Positions 17,563 through 26,900 are shown, counted from the stretch's first letter. The stretch is DNA of 64,000 nt from Belliella buryatensis (GCF_900188245.1 NZ_FZOK01000012.1:1-64000), one strand, 5' to 3'. The notes: generated from the sequence alone by a model not told the origin. A program made the numbers and translations.

Positions 17563-18339
17563 GTGAAGAAGAAAAGAATGAAAAGATTTATAAAACCTAT
17601 CCTTGTTAATCCCAATTTTTTGATCAGTTTGATCATATTCATCCCCCTGCTTTATCTTACCGGGCAAGTCTTTTTGATATCAATGATTTACCTCCTTGCT
17701 TGTTTGACATTAGGCCCCCTTACACTTAAAACAATTCATTTTTTGGAAAACAAATATGAAGTACTTGATCCTAATGGTCTTAAAAACCCAGTGCTTGTTT
17801 TAGGGGGGGGACATGATACACTAAATAATTTACCATACAATCAACAACTGACAAATGGAGCATTAGGACGAGTAGTAGAGGGATTGCGGTTATTTCGAGC
17901 ATCAAATTCCAAAACTTTGATTTTTTCTGGCCCAAGTTTGGCTGAACATCACCCCACTCAAGCGGAGATTCAGGCATACATGCTAAGTGAAATTTGTGAG
18001 CTCAGCTCAGATGCTATTCTCAAACTCAACACCCCCACAACGACTGAGGAGGAAGCAATCTCCTACGCCCAGGCCTTGGGTAGTATTTCACCAATCCTTG
18101 TCACCAAGGCCATACACATGCACAGGGCTGTTTTAACTTTTAATAGCCAAGGAATTCAGGTCATTCCAGCTCCTTGTAATTTCATCGTCAAGAATAGTAA
18201 GCAACCTTGGTTCCTATGGCTGGTTCCAGCTTTCAGCCAAGCGCCTTATCTTGGGGAGTTATTAAAAGAATCTTTTGGTCTTTTGTTTTTAATGATCAGA
18301 ATAAAAGCCAATCCAAAACCAATTTTATCAAAAGTTTAG
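17563..18339 (+). CDS. YdcF/SanA/ElyC-like DUF218 membrane protein
   Basis: 258 residues starting at a GTG preceded by taggag; an ATG five codons later is an alternative. Two hydrophobic helices in the first 50 residues anchor it in the inner membrane. The DUF218 domain follows: PVLVLGGGHD near 75-90, LIFSGPS near 125, a central ES/AP-type segment with TTTEEEAISYAQ, then ILVTKAIHMHRAVLTF. Family members are implicated in envelope or peptidoglycan-precursor homeostasis, but the reaction is not established. First of a plus-strand run of five closely spaced genes up to 19788. Confidence 0.85.
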   Translation: MKKKRMKRFIKPILVNPNFLISLIIFIPLLYLTGQVFLISMIYLLACLTLGPLTLKTIHFLENKYEVLDPNGLKNPVLVLGGGHDTLNNLPYNQQLTNGALGRVVEGLRLFRASNSKTLIFSGPSLAEHHPTQAEIQAYMLSEICELSSDAILKLNTPTTTEEEAISYAQALGSISPILVTKAIHMHRAVLTFNSQGIQVIPAPCNFIVKNSKQPWFLWLVPAFSQAPYLGELLKESFGLLFLMIRIKANPKPILSKV

Positions 18340-18342
18340 ATA

Positions 18343-18522
18343 ATGGGAAAATTTATCATTTCGGAGACTGAAACTAATTGCAAACAAACTGGAAAAACCA
18401 TCAAGAAGGGGGAATCGTGCTTTTATCATCCAGGGCTAGGTCATTTTCATCCAGAGAGTGTGGTCTACAGAGATAAGAAGATTTCTGGAGGAAGTAGAAT
18501 GGGAAACTTTAGGAAGAAATAA
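18343..18522 (+). CDS. Small hypothetical protein, 59 residues
   Basis: The ATG lies 3 bases after the YdcF-like stop and the frame closes at a TAA at 18520-18522. Contains two cysteines and two histidines in the order CKQTGKTIKKGESCFYHPG then GHFHPES, so a small metal-binding fold is possible but not shown. Basic end (RMGNFRKK). The tight spacing to both neighbours and the non-random composition support a real gene. No family recognised. Confidence 0.6.
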   Translation: MGKFIISETETNCKQTGKTIKKGESCFYHPGLGHFHPESVVYRDKKISGGSRMGNFRKK

Positions 18523-18541
18523 GAGATATGCCCTTATTTTT

Positions 18542-19045
18542 ATGAGAAATTGGAAAAAAATTAATAATTCTACCTATTCATTTGTAGTCAATAGCAAAGA
18601 AGTTGCGACTCTTGAGGTTGTCTTGAACTCAAAAAACAGTGAAGCTATAATAAATATAGGACAAACTCAATATACTTTTAGTAGGGTTGGATTTTGGAAA
18701 AACTCAATTGAAATAACAAATAATATTGGGTTAACGATTGGAAGAGTATATGCTGAAAAATGGCATGCCAATTCATTTATTTTTGAACATAAAGCGATAA
18801 AATACAAGCTTCAAGTAAGAAATAATCCACGTGTGGAATGGGCGATTACAGCTGCTGGCAAAGATATACTTGCATATGGATTGAATACCGTCAAAGACAA
18901 TGGCGCTGTCAGTATCAAAATCACAGGCATAGCAAGTCATGAAGATTATTTATTCGACGCCTTGTTATGGTATTTGCTCATGCCTACCTTATCCGATAGT
19001 AATGGTGATCATTTTACTTTTTTGTTATTGCTTACAGCGCAATAG
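18542..19045 (+). CDS. Hypothetical protein with LURP-one/Tubby-like beta-rich sequence
   Basis: 167 residues from the ATG at 18542; the open frame extends 28 codons upstream, but that part overlaps the 59-residue gene. The sequence alternates short beta strands (YSFVVNSKEVATLEVVL, TYTFSRVGFWKNSIEI-like pattern, GRVYAEKWHANSFIFEH), resembling the scramblase/LURP-one type of C-terminal Tubby-like fold; this is a weak resemblance by eye. The C terminus is hydrophobic (FDALLWYLLMPTL). No catalytic motif. It sits between the small protein and the DUF3703 gene in one likely operon. Confidence 0.65.
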   Translation: MRNWKKINNSTYSFVVNSKEVATLEVVLNSKNSEAIINIGQTQYTFSRVGFWKNSIEITNNIGLTIGRVYAEKWHANSFIFEHKAIKYKLQVRNNPRVEWAITAAGKDILAYGLNTVKDNGAVSIKITGIASHEDYLFDALLWYLLMPTLSDSNGDHFTFLLLLTAQ

Positions 19046-19051
19046 AAAGGT

Positions 19052-19417
19052 ATGAAAATCTATACAAAAATGCCCGATAGGTTAAAACCATTCTTTCTTA
19101 AAGAATTAGAAATTGCAAATAGGTACTTCTCAATGAGAGATTTCAAATCCAGTTGGCTTCATTTTGAGCGTGCCCATATCCTTGGCCAACCATACCCCTA
19201 TCAGCACACCCTGGTTCATTGGAAAATGTTACTTTTTGGTATAAAGATCAAAGACTTTAAAGAAATCATCGGCCAAATACCACGTTTACTCGTCGGAGGA
19301 GTCAAATCATTTGTTGGCGAAATCCCGGTTGGAAATACCGGAGGGGCAAATGTGCCTCCTTTAAAGCGAATGGATATTCCACAGGATTTACAGTTGATCA
19401 TTAACGAATGCAAATGA
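19052..19417 (+). CDS. DUF3703 family protein
   Basis: 121 residues, 6 bases after the previous stop. Characteristic blocks of the family are present: WLHFERAHILGQPYPYQH in the middle, VHWKMLLFG, then GEIPVGNTGGANV and DIPQDLQ at the end. The function of the family is unknown; members often sit near metal-resistance or membrane genes. Stop TGA overlaps the ATG of the following damaged gene (ATGA), which indicates translational coupling when that gene was intact. Confidence 0.85.
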   Translation: MKIYTKMPDRLKPFFLKELEIANRYFSMRDFKSSWLHFERAHILGQPYPYQHTLVHWKMLLFGIKIKDFKEIIGQIPRLLVGGVKSFVGEIPVGNTGGANVPPLKRMDIPQDLQLIINECK

Positions 19418-19788
19418 TTGACTTTAAGCCAAGAAAAGTAAGAGCCATTTTGGTTTTGGTTATCATTATTCACCTAACACTAGATGGTCTTTACCGCTCA
19501 ATGGCTTAATCCCAAAATCTAGATGATTTTGGATTAAAAGATTCATTCACCCAAATTACAGCTGTTATTGGCATTTCATTGCTTATCGTATTGTGTGAGC
19601 ATGACAAAACAACAACTGATCAAATGGGCTAAATCTTTTTGACATTAGTACCTGTGGTAGCCATGCTCGGTTATGAACTTATTCAGTTGCTAATCCCCCC
19701 ACTAAGGTTTGATGTTCAAGACCTTATTTTCACCCTAGTGGGGGGTATTTTTGCATGGTTTCTTCAATCCGTAGTCGTAAAGCAATAA
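19414..19788 (+). pseudogene. Small membrane protein gene with two in-frame TAA stops (possibly VanZ-like)
   Basis: From the ATG at 19414 (overlapping the DUF3703 stop) the same frame continues for 125 codons to a TAA at 19786-19788, but is interrupted by TAA at 19507-19509 and 19630-19632. The frame is otherwise intact: a hydrophobic N-terminal helix (ILVLVIIIHLTLDGLY), a second one (TAVIGISLLIVLCEH), a third with GYELIQLLIPP and a last one DLIFTLVGGIFAWFLQSV. The helix pattern and the D..F...G end resemble VanZ-like proteins, without certainty. Two point nonsense changes and no frameshift suggest recent decay. Confidence 0.7.
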
Positions 19789-19813
19789 TTGGTATTGCCT
19801 TCGGATCCATAGA

Positions 19814-22800
19814 TCAATTGATGCCGACTTTTTTTACATTATCTCCAGGCACCCTGTCAATCAAATAATTGTACGGATCTATCCCCACAAAATGGGGTTT
19901 TTCCTTGGTTCTGAATTTAAATGTATTCCCCTCTTGCGTGACTTTTAGTCGTTCATAGACCAATGGTTCACCCAAAAGGTTTTTATTTTCAGTAAATCCA
20001 AAAACCCCAACATCAATAAAATCTGCAATAGGTATGGCTGTTTCCTTCCCTAAAGAGTCTGATCTGAATTTCTTGGACTCAGTGGTAAATTCGACAATGT
20101 ACTCCTCTCCTTCCTGCGTATAATTCGCATCCAGTACCCGGTTAGAAAATAAAGTAATATTGAGGAATAAATCGTCAATTACATACTGCAAGCTATCAGG
20201 AGTATGCGCTCTGAAGACCCTAACCGCATCCATGGAAGTAGGATAAGGTGGCTTCTGATGCTTAAATTCCTCAATAAGCTGCCTAAGCGCAGCATTGACC
20301 TGTTCTTCACCGATCATTTCTTTGAGGTAATACATGGCTACAGAACCTTTTTCGTAGTGAATGTATCCTTGCTGTTCGGTCTCAACCAAGGGGCGTTCAG
20401 CTACAAATTCACTTCCTCTTCCTCTCAGGTAACCATCCATTTCGTATCTGAGGAATTTTCGCATTTTATCCCTGCCGTATTCCTTTTCCATGACCATCAA
20501 GGCTGAATATTGCGTAATGGCTTCCATCAACAATTCGGCACCTCTCATATTGGCAGCGATGACCTGATGGGCCCAATACTGATGGGCAGTCTCGTGGGCA
20601 GTCACGTAAAATACCAAGTCGATATCATCCTCTGTAACTTTTCGAAGATCTGTAATAAAACCGATACGCTCACTGTAAGGCATGGTTCCCGGAAATGACT
20701 GCGCAAAACCAGCATATCGCGGGAATTCCACAATCCTTAGCTGACTGTGATCATATGGACCAAAATGAGCAGTATAGTAATCCAGAGACTGGGACATGGC
20801 GCTGATAAAATTCGGGATATTGTATTCGTGGCCTGGCACATAGTACACTTCTATAGCCACATCCTTCCATCGCTCTCTCTCCACTTGATAGGCAGCAGAC
20901 AAGAATGAAGTAAAATGCACTGAGGGTGCCTCTTGTTCGTATTGGAAGTATTTTCTTCCATTTTCTTCCCATTCCCGCACTAGTTTTCCCGGGCTAACAG
21001 CAATCTGATTGGGTGATGTTCCTATGACTGACTTCACTGTGATCCAATCACTGTCCTTTCCTATGTAATGAAAATTCCGTGCCTCTAGGTTGTTTTCATC
21101 CAAAACGGGCATACGTTTCTTCTCTGGAAGACCTCTTTTCCGTCTTTTGTTGCGATCAGATAATTCATTGCTTGCCTGATAGCCAAAGCTAGGGACCATT
21201 TCATAGGAGTAAAAAAAGCTGCCATTTTTTAAAATACTGGTATTGGTAACCCTATTCTCAAATCCCTGGGTGCGCTTTTCTCCCGAAACCTTCATGATAA
21301 GTTGCTCCCCGGGCTGTAAAGGCCGGGCCAACTCATAAATCCGGTAGCCCAATTGGTCATCATCCAATCGAATACTCGCTCCTTCAATGCTGATTTCAAG
21401 TTTATCTTTCGAATCAGTCATCGTAAAATGAAGTTCACTGATCGGCCCATCTGTCCTATTTTCCATCACGCCCACAACCTCAAAAGTCAGATCCCTATCC
21501 TCAGGATATAGTTCAATACGATAATCCATGCTAACCCACTTGGGCTGAGGAATATTCTCGTGTACCTTATACGTTTCCTCATAAGCTACCCGAATATCTT
21601 CCCATTCCTTGCTTGTTTTGTAGGTGTTCAGGACTTGGGTATTGTAATAAACATGTGCACCTATGGCCAGGAAAGCAGCAATGAATACGAAAAAGACAGC
21701 CTTCGAACCTGCAAATCGCTCCTGTGCATCTTTCCACCTGCCTGCTAGGGCAGTAGTCTTCCCTCTCATAAAAAACAAATAGGCTACATACACTAATAAC
21801 AATGCAAAAGCACCCCAGTAAGCCTGAAACCAAGCAGTAGCCGTGGCCCATGGACCAAAGCCGTTGACATCCGAATATGAACCCCTTGAGACAGCACCGT
21901 AACTGACCATCAAGGATTCTATTTTAAGCAGTTCAAGTACATAGTCGGAGGCAATAATAAATACCACAAAAACAAAATAGGCTATGTAACGATTGTTGAT
22001 CAGGTAATGGAAGAATACAGCCAATACCGTGAGATAAGTAAAAAATAAGAAGTCATTGACCAATAAAGAACGGGCATATACGCCCAATTCAAAGTTGAAA
22101 TACCCATAAAAACTCTGGGCAATAACACCAATGACAATGGTCGTCATCAGAATCAGCTGGATACTGATCAATAAAGCAAGTATCTTAGATGAGAGAAACA
22201 AACCTGTCGCAGCCGGTGTGGCATCCTTGATCTCATCCAAATGGGCATCTCTATCCCTCCAAACCAATACCCCGGAATAGAAGATAATGATACCGATAAG
22301 GAACAAATAAAATGCTCCTGAAATGCTGTCAATCACATCATAGGTCAGTGGATAATTACTACTGCCATACCTGCCCGTAAAAAAGGTAAGCCCAGTAATG
22401 AGATTGATTATACCAATAATCAGGATAATCAGAAATGTTTGATTCTTGACAATGGCTTTCAACTCAAACAATACTAGTCTTCCAAATACAGCGAAAGAAA
22501 ATTTATTCCCGCTATCGATGGTCACAGCAGGTCTTTCAAATACAGCCGAGGTTTCTGACAAAGCTTTGGTTGCCTTTTTTTCTTTCTTGACCTTTTCATT
22601 CTTTTGCTGAAAGGAAAAGCGCGTATATAATAACAACAAGAATGCAGCAGCTACACCTACCCACACCAGCCTATTGATCAACAAGTCTCCTTTCAGGAAC
22701 ACAGCCGTGGTATTCAATTCCTCTACCGTAGCATATTTATTGGCCAGTCCAACCGGATAAAAGCCAAACGGATCCAGTAAATTGGCTAACCATTCCTTTT

Positions 22801-23395
22801 CTATATCTGCTATGAAATTACCAGCAATGGCATAAAGCACCAGTAAACCCATGGCTCCGATATAGGAGACCATATTGTTTCGGAAAGTTACCGCAAGCGC
22901 AAAAGTCAGTACACCAATGATAAAGGTATTGGGAATCCCGAAACTGAGAAATCCCTGAATATGCCCCTCCCAATAAATAGGCCCAAACCTATTAGGATCA
23001 GCCCAGGGCATATGCGGTCCGATCAAAGCCCCTACTGAAATCCCCAACAAAGGAACCAAGGCAATCAAATAAGCTCCTAAAAACTTACCAAAGAAATAGG
23101 ATGAACGCTTGATGGGATAAGAAAAAAGGATTCCTGAAAATCCAGATTCAAAATCTCTATTGGCGGTAGCATTCATAAAGGCGGTAGTCATCAACAAAGC
23201 GATCAAGGACATCACCCCATAATATTGCTGTATGACCGACGGCGCATTTTTCTTTACACTGGTACTTGCGCCTCCAATCTGAATGTCATCACTGCTTACC
23301 GCACCAAATACCAATAGCCCGATTATCAGGAAAAAAATCCACAACATGGGGCTCTTGATCCAGGTTTTTAGTTCTTTTTTTAAGAATACAAACAT
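19814..23395 (-). CDS. ABC-2 permease fused to an M1-family metallopeptidase
   Basis: 1193 residues. The first about 580 residues hold some twelve hydrophobic helices in two blocks, each starting with a cytoplasmic coupling-type segment, as in ABC-2 permeases. The C-terminal half is an M1 aminopeptidase-like domain with a beta-sandwich followed by the zinc motif HETAH at 934-938 and a Glu 20 residues further on (AELLMEAITQYSAL). A GAMEN-like exopeptidase signature is not obvious; SFPGTMPYSE may take its place. The fusion is found in many Bacteroidota. It is paired with the ATPase at 23407-24279 upstream, 11 bases away. Substrate unknown; a role in peptide handling at the envelope is inferred. 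Confidence 0.9.
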   Translation of the reverse strand: MFVFLKKELKTWIKSPMLWIFFLIIGLLVFGAVSSDDIQIGGASTSVKKNAPSVIQQYYGVMSLIALLMTTAFMNATANRDFESGFSGILFSYPIKRSSYFFGKFLGAYLIALVPLLGISVGALIGPHMPWADPNRFGPIYWEGHIQGFLSFGIPNTFIIGVLTFALAVTFRNNMVSYIGAMGLLVLYAIAGNFIADIEKEWLANLLDPFGFYPVGLANKYATVEELNTTAVFLKGDLLINRLVWVGVAAAFLLLLYTRFSFQQKNEKVKKEKKATKALSETSAVFERPAVTIDSGNKFSFAVFGRLVLFELKAIVKNQTFLIILIIGIINLITGLTFFTGRYGSSNYPLTYDVIDSISGAFYLFLIGIIIFYSGVLVWRDRDAHLDEIKDATPAATGLFLSSKILALLISIQLILMTTIVIGVIAQSFYGYFNFELGVYARSLLVNDFLFFTYLTVLAVFFHYLINNRYIAYFVFVVFIIASDYVLELLKIESLMVSYGAVSRGSYSDVNGFGPWATATAWFQAYWGAFALLLVYVAYLFFMRGKTTALAGRWKDAQERFAGSKAVFFVFIAAFLAIGAHVYYNTQVLNTYKTSKEWEDIRVAYEETYKVHENIPQPKWVSMDYRIELYPEDRDLTFEVVGVMENRTDGPISELHFTMTDSKDKLEISIEGASIRLDDDQLGYRIYELARPLQPGEQLIMKVSGEKRTQGFENRVTNTSILKNGSFFYSYEMVPSFGYQASNELSDRNKRRKRGLPEKKRMPVLDENNLEARNFHYIGKDSDWITVKSVIGTSPNQIAVSPGKLVREWEENGRKYFQYEQEAPSVHFTSFLSAAYQVERERWKDVAIEVYYVPGHEYNIPNFISAMSQSLDYYTAHFGPYDHSQLRIVEFPRYAGFAQSFPGTMPYSERIGFITDLRKVTEDDIDLVFYVTAHETAHQYWAHQVIAANMRGAELLMEAITQYSALMVMEKEYGRDKMRKFLRYEMDGYLRGRGSEFVAERPLVETEQQGYIHYEKGSVAMYYLKEMIGEEQVNAALRQLIEEFKHQKPPYPTSMDAVRVFRAHTPDSLQYVIDDLFLNITLFSNRVLDANYTQEGEEYIVEFTTESKKFRSDSLGKETAIPIADFIDVGVFGFTENKNLLGEPLVYERLKVTQEGNTFKFRTKEKPHFVGIDPYNYLIDRVPGDNVKKVGIN

Positions 23396-23406
23396 GATAT
23401 AGGGGT

Positions 23407-24279
23407 TTAGACCAGTTGATTGATTTTAGCAAAGAATACATCTTCCAAGTTTGCCTCCGCTTTGACAAAGTCATTGGCAGGCTCTTCTTCTGCAAACACA
23501 TGAATCAATGGTTTTCCTCCCACCAATTTATCTGAGATTACCGCATAGTTTTCTCTGTATTCGGGAAGCATGCCTTTTTCAATGCTTTTTTCATACACCT
23601 TTCCTTCAATCAACTCCAAGGCTTGATCCACCCCACCATGATAGAGGACCTCTCCTTTATTCATGATTGCCATTTGTGTGCAAAGTTCCCGAACATCCTG
23701 TACAATGTGTGTGGAAAGTATCAAAATGGCTTCCTCTCCTATTTCACTCAGGAGGTTGTAAAATCTATTGCGCTCTCCGGGATCCAAGCCTGCAGTAGGC
23801 TCATCCACAATAATCAATTTGGGATTCCCTATCAAACACTGGGCAATCCCAAAACGCTGCCGCATACCTCCTGAGAATGATTTCACAGCTTTTTTTCTGT
23901 GTTCAAAAAGATTCACCTTTTGAAGGAGGTAGTTTACCAACTCTTTTCTTTCGCCGGAATTTTTCACCCCTTTCAATAGTGCCAAATGGTCCAATAACTC
24001 CACTGCTGAGCTTCTTGGGTACACCCCAAATTCCTGGGGAAGATAGCCCAATACTTGCCGAACTTTATCTTTCTCGTTTAAAACATCAATATCACCTAAG
24101 CGAACATTCCCGCTGTCTGCATCTTGCAGGGTGGCTAGTGTGCGCATGAGAGAAGATTTCCCAGCACCATTAGGCCCTAGGAGTCCAAACATTCCTTTGC
24201 CTATGGTGAGGCTAACATCCTTCAGGGCATGTACCCCGTTGCCGTATTGTTTGTTGAGGTTGTTGATTTCTAATTGCAT
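23407..24279 (-). CDS. ABC transporter ATP-binding protein
   Basis: 290 residues. Walker A GPNGAGKSS at 35-43, Q-loop near GYLPQEFG (78-85), ABC signature SFSGGMRQR near 134-142, Walker B LIIVDE at 155-160 followed by a D-loop AGLDP, and switch histidine in ILSTHIVQD. The C-terminal 70 residues are a poorly conserved regulatory tail. It energises the membrane half encoded just downstream (19814-23395); this ATPase-permease/peptidase pair is a full export or envelope-remodelling system with unknown substrate. Confidence 0.93.
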   Translation of the reverse strand: MQLEINNLNKQYGNGVHALKDVSLTIGKGMFGLLGPNGAGKSSLMRTLATLQDADSGNVRLGDIDVLNEKDKVRQVLGYLPQEFGVYPRSSAVELLDHLALLKGVKNSGERKELVNYLLQKVNLFEHRKKAVKSFSGGMRQRFGIAQCLIGNPKLIIVDEPTAGLDPGERNRFYNLLSEIGEEAILILSTHIVQDVRELCTQMAIMNKGEVLYHGGVDQALELIEGKVYEKSIEKGMLPEYRENYAVISDKLVGGKPLIHVFAEEEPANDFVKAEANLEDVFFAKINQLV

Positions 24280-24401
24280 AAGATTTTGGTTATGGTGTTA
24301 CTATAAAATTAAAATGAGAATATGCCAGAATATCGTATTGAAGCGACACCCTATTGCAATAATTTAATATCTGTCTACTTTAGATGAGATTTTGAGCACC
24401 A

Positions 24402-25604
24402 TTAATTTCGCTCTAACGTTGTTTCTACTTTTTCACCCTGTTTATTGACGGTGGTGATGATCAATCGCTCTTTATCTTGAAATATTGGGTTTGAATTGAT
24501 AAAATCACAGAGGTCTATAGACGCAAAACTCACCCCATCCACAGCGAGTATTTGGTCTCCAATTGAAATTTTTTCAGAAAGCTCAGTACTCCAGACCGAT
24601 CCAATATACAAGCCCTTATTTTCAGGAAAATAGGATATGGGAAATTTGTATAAATGCTCTGAACTTAATTTAGCCGACTTAAATGGGTCGAAGTAAAATT
24701 TTTTATTCTTGTAATCTATTGTAATCAGGCCCAAGTCTAAAATCTTGCTTCCTATACTTGAGTTGTTACCTTGGGTTGTCTCTACCAATATATTATTGAA
24801 TTTAAAACCATTCAAATCTAATTCTGGAAGTAATAGCCTGTGATGAAGCTCCTCTTTTGCCATGCCAAATAATCCCATCGTATTGATTGCTTTGGAGCTG
24901 GCTTTAGGTTCAAAAATATCATAGCGCTGGAATACTTCATAATTAGGTAAAGCTAAATCATACAGGGAATTGACACCTAAGTCTAGCAGCACTTGATGTT
25001 TAATTCCTTTCTTTTTATTTTTAAGAATTAAGGATATATATGGGCTACTCTGAGCATCCAAAACTAAATCCGAAGCTTTCTTTGGGTTAATATTCAACGA
25101 TTTTTCACTACTTGAAAGGATAAGTGTGCTTGTTAAACCGTTAAGTTGAATTACGGAATTTCTAAGAAGATTACTCCCAATAAATCCATCTACTCCAAGG
25201 CAGGTGAAAATATCGTTTGGTTCAATAACCAATGCGGGAATATCATTGAATTCAATTGGCCCAATAGCGATGTTATTTAGCCTAACCAAAGCTAATGAAT
25301 CGGCCTGTTGATTGATATCGGTGATAGTTATCTTTGAAATAGATGATGGATTAAGCTTTTTGGATAGTCTTTCACTAATAGCCGTAGGGGCTCCAGTGTC
25401 AAGGATAAACCTATAAGGTTCATTATCTAAAGTCACAGGTAATATGATCTTTCCGTTGATATTTTCAAAAGTGATTTCAGTAAGATAATCTTCAATAATG
25501 GCATTTCCCTTATTGAATGAAAAGCTATCCTGGCCCATGCTTGAATTAACCCCTAGGATAACAAACAAGGTAAAAAGAGCCAGTTTAATTTTAATTTTCT
25601 TCAT
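24402..25604 (-). CDS. Retropepsin-like aspartyl protease with PDZ domain
   Basis: 400 residues with a signal peptide ending near residue 25 (SSMGQ). An aspartyl-protease motif ILDTGAPTAIS has Asp69. A second repeat of the fold has LLDLGVNSLY with Asp208 but Leu in place of the usual Thr/Ser. A C-terminal PDZ-like segment (about 335-390) contains KISIGDQILAVDG. Likely exported to the periplasm or cell surface. The family is common in Bacteroidota and its substrates are mostly unknown. Preceded on the same strand by the sigma-factor unit with a gap of about 215 bases. Confidence 0.85.
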   Translation of the reverse strand: MKKIKIKLALFTLFVILGVNSSMGQDSFSFNKGNAIIEDYLTEITFENINGKIILPVTLDNEPYRFILDTGAPTAISERLSKKLNPSSISKITITDINQQADSLALVRLNNIAIGPIEFNDIPALVIEPNDIFTCLGVDGFIGSNLLRNSVIQLNGLTSTLILSSSEKSLNINPKKASDLVLDAQSSPYISLILKNKKKGIKHQVLLDLGVNSLYDLALPNYEVFQRYDIFEPKASSKAINTMGLFGMAKEELHHRLLLPELDLNGFKFNNILVETTQGNNSSIGSKILDLGLITIDYKNKKFYFDPFKSAKLSSEHLYKFPISYFPENKGLYIGSVWSTELSEKISIGDQILAVDGVSFASIDLCDFINSNPIFQDKERLIITTVNKQGEKVETTLERN

Positions 25605-25819
25605 GATGTATTTTTTTTATACAGGATTAATTATCTATTAATTGATTGTCTTTATGTTCAAGGATATGACCAAACTCTATTTTTATTATTTTCTGTAAAT
25701 GAAATGCATCATTAACTAGGGAAAACGCTATTTCCCATGAAAACCAATCTTGATTTTGATTACCTGAGGTAATCATACTGTTCGATAATGAACGGCTTGT
25801 GTCCACTTTTGGCTTGCAA

Positions 25820-26422
25820 TTAACTGATCTCCATATCCTTGAGTATTTTCTCCGTCTGCTCAATAAAATCCCCAAATGCCTTCTTATGCATCCATTTCAT
25901 AAGGAAGTAAATCAGCGGCATGGTCAACAAAGCCAAACCCATTCCTTTGAGTAAAAAAGGCACATTCATAATCAGTTCATCAGCACTAACCCCATCTCCA
26001 CTCCCGCCAACCAGTAGACCTGCCAAATAAGCCAAAGGCAAGAAAATCATTGACCTGATTTCAATCATTCGCAGTGTTTTGCGTGTCAGTGTTAGTTGGT
26101 CCTGTAAGGTTTGTAAGATAGGCTGATCCCAATTTTTCAGCAATTGATTAAATGCTCTTATGCGCTGATATATTTGCCAATGAAAGTATTGAGATTCCAG
26201 AATTAATACACCCAATGATATTTGTATGCTGATCGCAGGAAAAAGAAACATCAAATAAATCCCAACCACAGAAATCACCAGCCCAAACACCAGATTAGCC
26301 AGTAAGTTTTTCCGTAAAATCTTTATTGGGTTTTTACTTTCATTCACTTTTTTTAAAGTCAAGGTCTCTCGGTGGATACCCTTATCCTCCTTCATGTCTC
26401 TCCAAAGGTCATCTATCTCCAT
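25820..26422 (-). CDS. Membrane protein partner of the sigma factor (possible anti-sigma)
   Basis: 200 residues. A soluble charged N terminus of about 35 residues is followed by four hydrophobic helices (about 42-60, 62-80, 125-140, 155-175). Its start overlaps the end of the sigma-factor gene by 14 bases, so the two are translated together. Position and topology suggest an anti-sigma factor, but there is no zinc-binding HxxxCxxC motif or other recognised anti-sigma domain, so that role is inferred from context alone. Confidence 0.75.
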   Translation of the reverse strand: MEIDDLWRDMKEDKGIHRETLTLKKVNESKNPIKILRKNLLANLVFGLVISVVGIYLMFLFPAISIQISLGVLILESQYFHWQIYQRIRAFNQLLKNWDQPILQTLQDQLTLTRKTLRMIEIRSMIFLPLAYLAGLLVGGSGDGVSADELIMNVPFLLKGMGLALLTMPLIYFLMKWMHKKAFGDFIEQTEKILKDMEIS

Positions 26423-26900
26423 GATTGCTTGCTTTTAAATGAGTGGTTATTTTTTCTTTGATCCTGTGCAGCTTTACTCCCAAATTGTTTATAGAAACGC
26501 CTAAAAAGGCTGCTATCTCTGCATTGGAAAATCCATCCAAATGCATGGTAATGATGGTTTTGCTTACATCATCCAAACCTGCGATACAGGCATAGAGTAG
26601 GTCTGCTTTTCTTTGTTCAGGCTTTTCAATAGTAGGAAGGTTTTCCGCTGCCTCAATATTGACTTGTTGGATTTTCTCCTGCTTTCTTTTGGAAGTAAGG
26701 ATAGTGTACAGTGATAACTTATACAGCCAAGTGTTGAAAGAGGACTCTTGCCGGAATTTATCTTTGCTTTTCCAGGCCTGAAGGATGATCTCTTGCTTGA
26801 GATCATCCTTATCGGCAGAGTCAGGGACATAAAGGCCCAGTAGGTGAAAGATTGTTCCCTGATGCGTATTGATGAGTTGTAGAAATTTTTTTTCATCCAT
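26409..26900 (-). CDS. ECF-type RNA polymerase sigma factor
   Basis: 163 residues from the ATG at 26900; an ATG at 26921 would add seven residues but lies within the end of the upstream gene. Region 2 contains DLKQEIILQAWKSKDKF and FNTWLYKLSLYTILTSKR; region 4 has ISKT-like VSKTIITMHLDGFSNAEIAAFLG, an HTH, then NNLGVKLHRIKEKI. This is the usual arrangement of group 4 sigma factors. It overlaps the downstream membrane gene and immediately follows the TraB/GumN gene, so the three probably form one transcript. Confidence 0.9.
   Translation of the reverse strand: MDEKKFLQLINTHQGTIFHLLGLYVPDSADKDDLKQEIILQAWKSKDKFRQESSFNTWLYKLSLYTILTSKRKQEKIQQVNIEAAENLPTIEKPEQRKADLLYACIAGLDDVSKTIITMHLDGFSNAEIAAFLGVSINNLGVKLHRIKEKITTHLKASNHGDR

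Noticed and set aside
25627-25875. An 82-codon minus-strand frame between the protease and the sigma-partner gene
   Set aside because: It begins inside the 25820-26422 gene in another frame and shows no family or clear structure; a short real gene or remnant starting at an internal Met is possible but unsupported.
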